Assembly (NCBI RefSeq): GCF_002355375.1
Contig: NZ_AP017312.1
Coordinates: 885,001-949,000 of the forward strand
Origin: Aneurinibacillus soli
GTDB taxonomy: Bacteria; Bacillota; Bacilli; Aneurinibacillales; Aneurinibacillaceae
Length of the DNA stretch: 64,000 nt
Direction of reading: 5' to 3'
Under the pieces are notes generated by a model, which made no database searches, had not been told where the DNA came from, and saw nothing but the letters and a program-made list of their open reading frames with translations. Both the position numbers and the translations under genes were made by a program. Positions 56,307 through 64,000 of the stretch are shown here, piece by piece; the stretch's first letter is position 1, and the number at the start of each line of letters is the position of its first letter.

Positions 56307-57542
56307 TTATGAAGTAGCTGGTGGTAGCAGCAACGGATAGCGGTCGAATGTTCCGTCGGACCCGGTCAGCTGTTCAAGCAATTGTTGGAGCGGGCTAGCA
56401 TAAAAAATTGCCAGTAGTGGGTTCTGATCCATTGTCTTCAGCATACCGTCCGCCATGCGGTATGGACTGTCTCCGATGTTGTCTCCATTTAGATCGAATC
56501 CGCTGTAGTCATCCCAGTAATTCCCTATTTTATTCAAACTCCATACATCCGCATTCCAATTCGCTTTACCACCAATTGGACGCACATTGCCTGTAAAAAT
56601 ATTGCGGGTCAGATGGGTATCCAGTACGTTACCGACACGCTTGACGCCAATCGCGTTCTCTGCGATGCGGTTGTTGCTGATGGTCACACCATCGGTCATG
56701 TCAAGAGCAAGTCCGATTGAATTGCGAGTTAGCTGGTTGTTGGTAACAGTTGCCCCGCGCGCATCATACAGAAACAGAGCATATCCTTCGCTGTTGCGCT
56801 GGCCCGAAAAAATGTTACCTGTAATCCGTGTATTCTCCCCATCCATTACCATGGCACCAATCGTACTGTTTGTTGCCTGATTATGCTCAAGTGTGTTGCG
56901 ATCGGAAAACATGACGTGGTAGCCGTAGCGTGAATTTGTTACAGAGTTGTTGCGGACGATATTGTCATACGTACCGTCAAAATAAACACCGTCTTGCATG
57001 TCATACAAGTGGTTGTTTTCCAGTACATGTTTGCCTTTACCCGTCAACTGAATCCCGTTGCCCCGCTGCGGGAGCGGAATGTCATTTCGACCTTTGATGA
57101 TGTTGGACTCAGCTTTGGACCCGGTGCTACGATCAAAGTGAATCCCAAACGCATCGGTTTGAATTGTATTGTTACGCAGGATGGCATGATTGCCGGAGAC
57201 TTTGATTGCAGCATCAAAGTCGGCTACTGATTCTCCGGTCCCACGGATGGTCAGACCCTGCACCGTTACGTTATCCGCTTCAATGAGGAGTACGCTTCCC
57301 TCATGGTTGCCTTCTAGCACCGCACCTGGCTCAGCAAGAAGCGTGATAGATTTGGTGATACGTACAGGTCCTTCATATGTGCCAGCGGGAAGTGTCAGTG
57401 TGTCTCCAGGCTTCGCGGATGCAAGCATGGAGGAAAGTGATGGTGCTGCCTGGACATGTACAGGCGTTCCTGCAAGTAGGGCGCACATCATCAAGATAGC
57501 AAGCCAGTAGGTGCGAATACGGCATCCCCCTCCGTTCATCAT
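56307..57542 (-). CDS. nosD: NosD beta-helix maturation protein
   Basis: 411 residues, signal peptide (cut near VQAAP) and a right-handed parallel beta-helix made of NosD repeats such as NRIAENAIGV and NTIQTDAFGIHFDRS. It works with NosF and NosY in maturing N2O reductase. The start is unclear. ATG 57542 and the next ATG have no ribosome-binding site, while GGAGGGGG inside the frame stands seven nt before an ATT codon; a rare ATT start or a missed site are both possible. Confidence 0.9.
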   Translation of the reverse strand: MMNGGGCRIRTYWLAILMMCALLAGTPVHVQAAPSLSSMLASAKPGDTLTLPAGTYEGPVRITKSITLLAEPGAVLEGNHEGSVLLIEADNVTVQGLTIRGTGESVADFDAAIKVSGNHAILRNNTIQTDAFGIHFDRSTGSKAESNIIKGRNDIPLPQRGNGIQLTGKGKHVLENNHLYDMQDGVYFDGTYDNIVRNNSVTNSRYGYHVMFSDRNTLEHNQATNSTIGAMVMDGENTRITGNIFSGQRNSEGYALFLYDARGATVTNNQLTRNSIGLALDMTDGVTISNNRIAENAIGVKRVGNVLDTHLTRNIFTGNVRPIGGKANWNADVWSLNKIGNYWDDYSGFDLNGDNIGDSPYRMADGMLKTMDQNPLLAIFYASPLQQLLEQLTGSDGTFDRYPLLLPPATS

Positions 57543-57681
57543 CTGAATTCGTGTACAAGCATATCAGAGCGCAGTGAGAAGCAGGTGAAAAAAATGTGAG
57601 GAATTTTTCACAAAATGAATCTACATTTATGATGTGATAAGATGACTGTTATTATAGAAAGAAAAGAGGGAGGAATCGGCT

Positions 57682-58977
57682 ATGAGGATGGTTGATATCA
57701 TTGAGAAGAAGCGAGATGGAGGCGAGCTAAATCCAGAAGAGATCGAGTTCGCTATTAGTGGCTATACGCGTGGTGACATACCGGATTATCAGATGGCTGC
57801 GCTGACGATGGCGATTTTTTTTCGGGATATGAGTCCGGCAGAGCGCGCGGAACTGACGATGGCGATGGTGCGCTCGGGTGATCAGATTGATCTGTCCGGT
57901 ATTGAAGGCATTAAAGTTGATAAGCATAGTACGGGTGGAGTCGGGGATACAACCACTCTCGTACTGGCTCCGCTTGTCGCATCTGTCGGTGTTCCGGTCG
58001 CAAAAATGTCCGGTCGCGGTCTTGGACATACCGGCGGCACAATTGACAAGCTTGAATCCATTCCAGGTTTTCATGTGGAAATCGATAACTCAACCTTTAA
58101 CGATCTCGTAAACCGCAACAAAGTCGCAGTCGTCGGGCAGAGTGGGAATTTGACCCCGGCTGATAAAAAACTATATGCACTTCGCGATGTGACGGCAACA
58201 GTTAATTCGATTCCACTGATCGCAAGCTCCATTATGAGTAAAAAAATTGCCTCCGGTGCAAATGCGATTGTACTTGATGTAAAAACAGGCAGCGGGGCAT
58301 TCATGAAGGACATTGAAGCGGCGCGAGAGCTGGCACGTGCGATGATGGAGATCGGTAACAGTGTAGGACGTCGTACGGTAGCGATCCTGTCTGACATGAG
58401 CCAGCCGCTTGGTTATGCAGTCGGCAATGCACTGGAAGTAAAAGAAGCGATCAATACGTTGCGTGGCCAGGGACCAAAAGATTTGGAAGAACTTTGTCTT
58501 GTACTTGGCAGTGAGATGGTATATCTAGGAGGGAAGGCGGACAGTCCAAAAGCGGCGCGTGCGATGCTTCTGGAATCGATCCGGAGCGGCAGAGCGCTTG
58601 AGACATTCCGGACGTTTATTTGTGCACAGGGAGGAGACCCGTCTGTTGTTGAGCATCCAGATCAACTGCCAACGGCCCCTTACCAGATTGAGATCAAAGC
58701 ACAGGAATGCGGGGATGTCTCATCCATTCAGGCAGACGCAATTGGGACAGCTGCCATGCTTCTAGGAGCGGGACGTGCTACGAAAGACTCTGTGATTGAT
58801 CTGGCGGTTGGCATCGTGCTGGTAAGAAAAGTTGGGGATTCTGTCGAAAGAGGCGATACACTGGCGGTTCTCCACAGCAATACGAAGCAGGCAGAGGAAG
58901 TAGTGCGGCGTGTGCAGGCGGCGTATGCGATTAGCTCGCAAAAAGTGTCTGCGCCTTCACTGTTGTACAAGTTGTGA
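57682..58977 (+). CDS. pdp: Pyrimidine-nucleoside phosphorylase
   Basis: 431 residues. Splits uridine, thymidine and deoxyuridine with phosphate. The family signature [21 protein letters not shown] (about residues 109-129) and [17 protein letters not shown] are present. GAGGGAGGA precedes the ATG. A lone gene, perhaps linked in metabolism to the ThyX-like protein 18 kb away. Confidence 0.95.
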   Translation: MRMVDIIEKKRDGGELNPEEIEFAISGYTRGDIPDYQMAALTMAIFFRDMSPAERAELTMAMVRSGDQIDLSGIEGIKVDKHSTGGVGDTTTLVLAPLVASVGVPVAKMSGRGLGHTGGTIDKLESIPGFHVEIDNSTFNDLVNRNKVAVVGQSGNLTPADKKLYALRDVTATVNSIPLIASSIMSKKIASGANAIVLDVKTGSGAFMKDIEAARELARAMMEIGNSVGRRTVAILSDMSQPLGYAVGNALEVKEAINTLRGQGPKDLEELCLVLGSEMVYLGGKADSPKAARAMLLESIRSGRALETFRTFICAQGGDPSVVEHPDQLPTAPYQIEIKAQECGDVSSIQADAIGTAAMLLGAGRATKDSVIDLAVGIVLVRKVGDSVERGDTLAVLHSNTKQAEEVVRRVQAAYAISSQKVSAPSLLYKL

Positions 58978-59108
58978 AATGCAAGCGAATAAATCTAACA
59001 ATATACAAAAAATCCGGAAACGGACAGGAATTTACACGAAATTTATGCTATAGTTTAAATCATCATAGGGAGTTAGTTAAGATGGTTTAGAAATTTCTTT
59101 AGGGGGTT

Positions 59109-60098
59109 ATGGGTTTGACAATTCCATCATTAAAAATTGCACATATGACAGCGCCGGTTCCGGTTATGCAGGGAGGCATGGGGGTTAAGATCTCGCTGAG
59201 TAATCTGGCCGCTGCCGTAGCGAATGCGGGAGGAATCGGAATTATTTCTGGAACCGGCATTCCAATCGAGGAAATGAGAGCCCATATCCGCCGTGCACGT
59301 GAATTGACAAATGGAAAGGGATACATTGGCGTTAACGTTCTGTTTGCGATGAATCATTTTCCGGAAACAATTAAAGCCGCAATGGAAGAAAAAGTGGATT
59401 TCGTTATTTCCGGCGCTGGTTTTTCTCGTGATATGTATGCCTGGGGCCGTGAATATGGCGTCCCGGTTATCTCGATTGTATCATCGGCGAAGCTCGCGAA
59501 ATTAGCAGAACGGCTCGGTGCTGCTGCCATTGTAGTCGAAGGCTTTGAAGCGGGTGGACACTTGGGGACAGACCGTCCGCTGTTTGACATTCTTCCAGAA
59601 GTTATTGAAGCGGTTAACGTTCCGGTTATTGCGGCGGGTGGAATTATGACAGGCTATGATATTGACCGAGCTCTTCGTATGGGAGCTGCCGGTGTACAGA
59701 TGGGCACCCGTTTTGTAGCAAGCGTAGAATGTGATGCGCCAGATGTATTTAAGCAGAAATACGTTGAAACAACAGAAGATACTGAAGTTGTGCTTGTAAA
59801 AACAACCGTGGGTCTGCATGGCCGTGCGATTCGTAATGCATTTACGGATTCGATTAGCGGGGATAACAAGCTCAAAATTGATAAATGTCATGACTGTTTG
59901 AAACATTGTTCGTATCGCTTTTGTACACTCGATTCCTTGCTGAGATCTGTTGAAGGCGATGTAGATACCGGACTTGTATTCTCGGGTGCTCGTGTGCAAG
60001 AGATTAAGGAAATTCTTCCGGTGCAGACGATTATCAATAACTTAGTGCGGGAATATGAAGACGCACAGCAACAACAGGAAATTGCGGTGAATAATTAG
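59109..60098 (+). CDS. Nitronate monooxygenase / FabK-like flavoprotein
   Basis: 329 residues, TIM-barrel FMN enzyme. PVMQGGMGVKIS at the start, EGFEAGGHLG (about 148) with the conserved His, and AAGGIMTGYDIDRALRMGAAGVQMGTRF (about 176-205) are family features. Near residue 259 it carries CHDCLKHCSYRFC, a four-cysteine pattern that could hold a metal or Fe-S cluster. Nitronate oxidation versus enoyl-ACP reduction cannot be told apart by eye. AGGGGG is two nt before the ATG but eight before a TTG at 59115, which may be the true start. Confidence 0.85.
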   Translation: MGLTIPSLKIAHMTAPVPVMQGGMGVKISLSNLAAAVANAGGIGIISGTGIPIEEMRAHIRRARELTNGKGYIGVNVLFAMNHFPETIKAAMEEKVDFVISGAGFSRDMYAWGREYGVPVISIVSSAKLAKLAERLGAAAIVVEGFEAGGHLGTDRPLFDILPEVIEAVNVPVIAAGGIMTGYDIDRALRMGAAGVQMGTRFVASVECDAPDVFKQKYVETTEDTEVVLVKTTVGLHGRAIRNAFTDSISGDNKLKIDKCHDCLKHCSYRFCTLDSLLRSVEGDVDTGLVFSGARVQEIKEILPVQTIINNLVREYEDAQQQQEIAVNN

Positions 60099-60102
60099 AA
60101 CA

Positions 60103-60137
60103 AAGGCAGTTATTCCATTGGGGATAACTGCCTTATT
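60103..60137 (+). terminator. Rho-independent terminator
   Basis: AAGGCAGTTATTCC and GGGATAACTGCCTT pair over a short loop. Confidence 0.82.
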
Positions 60138-60170
60138 CAGGTTATCGAGAAAGTATCTTTTCACAAATTG

Positions 60171-60210
60171 ACACAAACAACCGACCTGCATTGCGGTCGG
60201 TTGTTTGTGT
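60171..60210 (-). terminator. Hairpin behind the L,D-transpeptidase gene
   Basis: ACACAAACAACCGACC pairs with GGTCGGTTGTTTGTGT, a perfect 16-bp stem. It lies seven nt beyond the stop of the reverse-strand gene. Confidence 0.75.
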
Positions 60211-60216
60211 TGTGCT

Positions 60217-60552
60217 TTACTTGGCTCGGATCGTGACTTGTGTACCGATTGGAACGATTGCTGCAAGCTGTAATACGTCGTTGTTGTACATGCGGATGCA
60301 GCCATGGGATACGAGGTGCCCGATTGACCACGGGGCATTTGTCCCATGGATGCCGTAATGCGGGCGGCTGAGCCCCATCCACATCGCCCCGAATGGGCCT
60401 CCAGGATTGGGAGCTTTGTTGATGATTGTGTATACACCAAGCGGTGTCGCTGTCAGGATTTTGCCGAGTCCTACCGGATAGGAGCGGATTACTTTGCTGT
60501 CTTGTAGGAGATGAAGTTGTCTTTGTTGCAAGGATACGATAATGGAGTACAT
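60217..60552 (-). CDS. L,D-transpeptidase (YkuD type)
   Basis: 111 residues, a bare catalytic domain. The active-site motif [24 protein letters not shown] has the catalytic Cys in SHGCIRM. It forms 3-3 cross-links or attaches proteins in peptidoglycan. There is no signal peptide and no LysM domain, as in some spore-related members. AGGTGA precedes ATG 60552; a GTG nine nt earlier is part of that site. Confidence 0.9.
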   Translation of the reverse strand: MYSIIVSLQQRQLHLLQDSKVIRSYPVGLGKILTATPLGVYTIINKAPNPGGPFGAMWMGLSRPHYGIHGTNAPWSIGHLVSHGCIRMYNNDVLQLAAIVPIGTQVTIRAK

Positions 60553-60616
60553 ATGTCTCACCTGGATTATCGTATTGAGGCGGGAAGTGATGTGCTCCTA
60601 CGAACTGTTTTTTGAT

Positions 60617-61531
60617 TTAGATCGGAAGTTTTTGCTTGGCGGCGATGGTTTTTTGCCAGGTGTAATAATTGGTTAAGAATACCCCTGCAAGTACGACAGT
60701 TGCCCCGACAAGTGTGAAGCCATGAACCGTTTCGCCGAGCAGGAGATAGCCGACAATTACGGCGATCACGGGTGATACGTATGTCCACGTAGCCGGAAAC
60801 AGAGGATTCGTAACTTTGACGAGCCAGTAATAAATGCTTGAGGCAATGAGAGACCCAAACACAATCAGATAGAGAAGCGGCAGAACAGATGCTTGTGTGA
60901 GTCCAGTTGACGGAAATGGATGGGGCTCAAGCCAGAATGAAAGGATAAAAAGAAACAAGCTTCCAGAAAGCATCTGAACCCCGTTCATAACAGCAGGTGA
61001 AACACCACGATCAATTACATGTCGGGCTTGCACGGTACCGAGTGCATAAAAAAATTCAGCGATCAAAATAATGACAACACCGATTAGCCATTGTTTGGTC
61101 ACGATAATACCTTTTGCAAGTTCAGGCCATACAATCAGGGCAACTCCGAAAAATCCAAGAACCATACCGAACTTTTCCACTTGCGGTACCTTTTTGCGAT
61201 ACACCATAACAGTTGTAATGGTTACCATAAGAGGAGTAGAGGCGGCGAGCAGAGCAGTGAAGCTCGATGAGACGAACTGTTCTGCCCAGTAGACAGCAGC
61301 AAATTCAATTCCCGTCATGCACAGGCCAACGGATGCCATCTCAAGATAGTCGCGCGGACGGGATGGGAAGCGCTGGCGTCGGAATAGCAAAAACAGCAGG
61401 ATAATCAGAGCTGCTGTGCCAAAACGGGCTCCAGCGTACCAGAACGGTGAAAATCCAGCATTTAGACCCAACTTAATCGCAAGAAATGTAGTGCCATAAA
61501 TGAGGCACATCAGTAGATAAGCAAACAACAT
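60617..61531 (-). CDS. EamA/DMT-family transporter
   Basis: 304 residues, ten predicted membrane helices in two EamA repeats (LLMCLIYGTTFLAIKLGL; IILIAEFFYALGTVQARHVI). The substrate is unknown. It is divergent from the MocR-type regulator at 61642, whose control it probably shares. Confidence 0.9.
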   Translation of the reverse strand: MLFAYLLMCLIYGTTFLAIKLGLNAGFSPFWYAGARFGTAALIILLFLLFRRQRFPSRPRDYLEMASVGLCMTGIEFAAVYWAEQFVSSSFTALLAASTPLMVTITTVMVYRKKVPQVEKFGMVLGFFGVALIVWPELAKGIIVTKQWLIGVVIILIAEFFYALGTVQARHVIDRGVSPAVMNGVQMLSGSLFLFILSFWLEPHPFPSTGLTQASVLPLLYLIVFGSLIASSIYYWLVKVTNPLFPATWTYVSPVIAVIVGYLLLGETVHGFTLVGATVVLAGVFLTNYYTWQKTIAAKQKLPI

Positions 61532-61641
61532 AGTATCTTCTCCCTTGTTTAAAAAATCATTGTATGTGTGCTGAATCTACTATACGATGATTGTGACCAT
61601 AACAGTAAACGGTACACTATAACACTTTGAGGGGGAGAAGG

Positions 61642-63132
61642 ATGCATATTGATCTGGATCGGAAATCAGGCATTCCACTTACCGAACAAATCCGGCAGTC
61701 CATTGCCGATCGTATACGCTGTGGACTGCTTGCGCCCGGTGTGCGCCTGCCGTCGGTGCGGAAGCTTGCAGCAGAGCTTTCCATCAGTCTGGTAACAGCT
61801 GTTCAGGCATATGAGCGACTTGCACAGGATGGATTGGTTATCAGACAGCAAGGCAGGGGAACGTATGTATATCAGGATGAGACAGAGGCAGAGGGGGAAG
61901 CGCAGACGGATTGGCAGTTGTCGATTATGGACTATGTGCCGCGTGCCCGATTCTGGCAGCACCATCATCTACAATCTTCTGTTGTTCCATCTGTGCAGCT
62001 CAAACTGTCAGCAGCAGAAATTAATCGGGAGCTGTTTCCGATTGAGGAGATGGCAGAAGAACTATATCGATTGATTCAGAAAGAGCCCTGGATTATAAGC
62101 GAATACGGCCCGATTCAAGGCGATGCCCAACTGCGGGGAGCGATCGCCGAGTATTTGCACCGTCATCATGGGATACGAATTACGAAAGAAGAAATGCTTG
62201 TGACGAACGGCTCCCAGCAGGGGATTGATATTGTAGCCCGGACATTTGTCGGGCCAGGGGATGTAGTGGCGGTTGAAGCCCCTACATATATGGCCGCTAT
62301 TGATGTGTTTCGTGGGCGAGGTGCAACCATTCTGTCGGTTCCGGTAGATGAGGAAGGGATGCGGGTCGATTTATTGACTGCCATGTGCGATGTACGTCCA
62401 CCCAAGCTGATTTATACGACACCTTCGTTTCATAATCCAACAGGTAGCGTGTTAAGTATGCGTCGTCGAAAGCAACTGCTCGATCTGGCACAGAGTTACA
62501 ATTGTCTGATTGCAGAAGATGACGCATTTAGTGATATGTATTTTGGTGAGGCTCCACCTCCATCGCTGAAAAGCATGGATCAGAGCGGGCATGTTATTTA
62601 CCTCAAAAGCTTCAGCAAGCTTCTCTCGCCTGGTGCACGGGTCGCAATCGCCGCTGCGACTGGAAGTGTATTGACGCGCCTGATTAGCTCGAAGGCGATT
62701 ACGGATTTGGGAACCCCGCTTTTGACGCAGAAGGCGATGTTACCCTTTTTTCAGAATGGTCGCATTGAAGCGCATCTCGTACGCATGCGTGCCCGACTCT
62801 ATGAGAAGCGGAATATTGTGCTGAATACATTGACGCGCTATGCTCCGTCTGGTGTGACATGGACGAAGCCGATGGGAGGGCTTAATCTATGGGTAAGCGT
62901 TCCATCACGTATTCAGACGGATATCGTACTCGGAGAAGCGCTCAGACGTGGGGTCGCCTTTTTGCCGGGCTCCGTGTTTTATGCAGGGGAACCGGAGAGT
63001 CATCATTTGCGGATTGTCTTTTCCTATTTGCCTGATGATCAATTGCAGGAAGCCATTAAAACACTATGTGAAGTGCTAGCCCAGGCTATCGAGCAAAAAA
63101 AAGAGGAATATAGCATAAATCCGCTTGTTTAA
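61642..63132 (+). CDS. MocR-type GntR/aminotransferase regulator
   Basis: 496 residues. The GntR winged helix (about 1-75: GIPLTEQIRQSIADRI...VRLPSVRKLAAEL) is fused to a class I aminotransferase-like domain (about 110-490). The PLP lysine lies in YLKSFSKLLSPGARV, with NPTG as in FHNPTGSVLSM. Such proteins sense PLP or amino acids. The divergent EamA gene is its likely target. GGGGGAGAAGG precedes ATG 61642. Confidence 0.92.
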   Translation: MHIDLDRKSGIPLTEQIRQSIADRIRCGLLAPGVRLPSVRKLAAELSISLVTAVQAYERLAQDGLVIRQQGRGTYVYQDETEAEGEAQTDWQLSIMDYVPRARFWQHHHLQSSVVPSVQLKLSAAEINRELFPIEEMAEELYRLIQKEPWIISEYGPIQGDAQLRGAIAEYLHRHHGIRITKEEMLVTNGSQQGIDIVARTFVGPGDVVAVEAPTYMAAIDVFRGRGATILSVPVDEEGMRVDLLTAMCDVRPPKLIYTTPSFHNPTGSVLSMRRRKQLLDLAQSYNCLIAEDDAFSDMYFGEAPPPSLKSMDQSGHVIYLKSFSKLLSPGARVAIAAATGSVLTRLISSKAITDLGTPLLTQKAMLPFFQNGRIEAHLVRMRARLYEKRNIVLNTLTRYAPSGVTWTKPMGGLNLWVSVPSRIQTDIVLGEALRRGVAFLPGSVFYAGEPESHHLRIVFSYLPDDQLQEAIKTLCEVLAQAIEQKKEEYSINPLV

Positions 63133-63278
63133 GAATTTTCCGAACAAATTTCGACAGTTTGGAAACATATATCCATTGTTTCATTTGTCTGAACACGGTA
63201 AAATTGCATACTTGGATGGTATTATAAATTGTGTCTATATAGTGAAAAATCGCTTGCTTGATGGGAGATGTTATCATC

Positions 63279-64000
63279 ATGGAAACAAACGAAACACAAC
63301 ATTTCGATGTCGTGATCGTAGGTGGCGGGTTAGCTGGTTTATCGACAGCAGCTTACTTAGCGAAGAACGGAAAAAAGGTAGTGGTTCTCGAACGTGGAAA
63401 TCTAGGTGGACGCGCTGTTACATTGAAACTTAAAGGATTTTCGTTTAATTTTGGCGCACATGCCATTTATGGACGCGATTCGTCTGTACTTAAGAAATTT
63501 GAAAAAGATCTCGGCATTCAGATTACGTGGAAAGATTTTGAGCCGAGCAAGGCGAAATATGACATTGGAGATCGGCTGTCAGCTATGCCAGCTAATATTC
63601 AAGGGTTGTTCCGCACATCGATTCTGAACAGTCTAGGTAAGGTGAAGTTCACCTTCAATATTTTCAAAACGATGCTTCATATGGAAAAAGGTCATCCGCA
63701 TATGTCGATCGAGAAGTGGATGGAAGAAAAGCAAGTGAGTGAAGATGTGAAAAACATGATGCTCACACTTGCTTCGTCTAACTTCTTTACCCGCGAGCCG
63801 GAGCGCATTCCGTCTGATGTGTTCTTCACATATTACCAACGCCTGTTTACATCTAATAAGCCGGTTGCCTATATTGGGGGCGGCTGGCAGGCCCTTATCG
63901 CTGAATTTGTTCGGGTGATTGAAGAGAATAATGGTGTAGTGATCACAAAGGCGAAAGCGGAATCGATTGAGGATGATGGCGATCGTGTAACAAAGGTACA
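63279..64000 (+). CDS. FAD-dependent oxidoreductase, phytoene-desaturase-like (cut by window end)
   Basis: At least 240 residues; the frame is open at the end of the window. The FAD-binding motif VVIVGGGLAGLSTAAYLAKNG (about residues 11-31), the GGRAVTLKLKGFSFNFGAHAIY region and PVAYIGGGWQALIAEF match amine-oxidase/phytoene-desaturase-like flavoproteins. The substrate cannot be told. GGGAGAT lies about ten nt before the ATG. Confidence 0.88.
   Translation, partial: METNETQHFDVVIVGGGLAGLSTAAYLAKNGKKVVVLERGNLGGRAVTLKLKGFSFNFGAHAIYGRDSSVLKKFEKDLGIQITWKDFEPSKAKYDIGDRLSAMPANIQGLFRTSILNSLGKVKFTFNIFKTMLHMEKGHPHMSIEKWMEEKQVSEDVKNMMLTLASSNFFTREPERIPSDVFFTYYQRLFTSNKPVAYIGGGWQALIAEFVRVIEENNGVVITKAKAESIEDDGDRVTKV

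Overview
This window is a chromosomal segment of a spore-forming Gram-positive bacterium of the Bacillales. Support comes from the SufCDSUB order, SigI/RsgI, GlpP-type antitermination, YunB/YunC/YunE-like genes, strong AGGAGG ribosome-binding sites and Bacillus-like tRNAs. A Paenibacillaceae-type genus such as Aneurinibacillus or Brevibacillus seems likely, but that is inference; no rRNA is visible.

Layout. 1-2100: 21 tRNA genes ending in a strong terminator. 2.2-15.5 kb: an accessory surface/phage-like island. It holds two near-identical tail-collar + GNAT acetyltransferase pairs, a Gly/Ala-rich peptide, a 1737-residue S-layer-anchored protein with ten 70-residue repeats, a membrane PfpI-like protein, and a DUF1842-like gene with a miniature collar gene. 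Four transcription units here share one promoter design: two TGTTCAG-type heptamers exactly 11 bp apart, with a -10 hexamer starting exactly 17 nt after the start of the second heptamer. Four copies of one hairpin terminator also recur. This looks like a small response-regulator-controlled regulon and is my best candidate for an undescribed system.

15.5-24.3 kb: thioredoxin-like protein, gcvH, glpP-glpF-glpK-glpD (with a cre site and two GlpP-type leader hairpins), then sigI-rsgI. 24.3-25.2 kb: no genes, but two inverted copies of a ~220-bp palindromic element whose stems covary. 25.3-30.5 kb: sufCDSUB. 30.5-36.0 kb: a decayed island with an integrase fragment, a broken CDF transporter, an orphan tRNA-Gly, a beta-repeat fragment and a ParB-like pseudogene, around an intact AraC-EamA-DUF2000 cluster.

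36-45 kb: TSUP permease, YunC, HD-GYP protein, double-domain ThyX-like protein, a partner-switching set (PAS-PP2C, RsbW-like kinase, chemoreceptor, STAS) and an AbrB-type membrane protein. 45.2-52.9 kb: a potassium / cyclic-di-AMP module. Three ydaO-type riboswitches lie in about 7 kb, ahead of an NlpC/P60 hydrolase, the kdpFABC-D operon (reverse strand) and a DUF2294 gene. KdpD is the short form without a kinase, and a 28-codon membrane micro-ORF precedes kdpF. 53-57.5 kb: yunB and a nosDLYF set without nosZ. 57.6-64 kb: pyrimidine-nucleoside phosphorylase, nitronate monooxygenase-like protein, L,D-transpeptidase, EamA transporter divergent from a MocR regulator, and the start of a phytoene-desaturase-like oxidoreductase cut by the window end.
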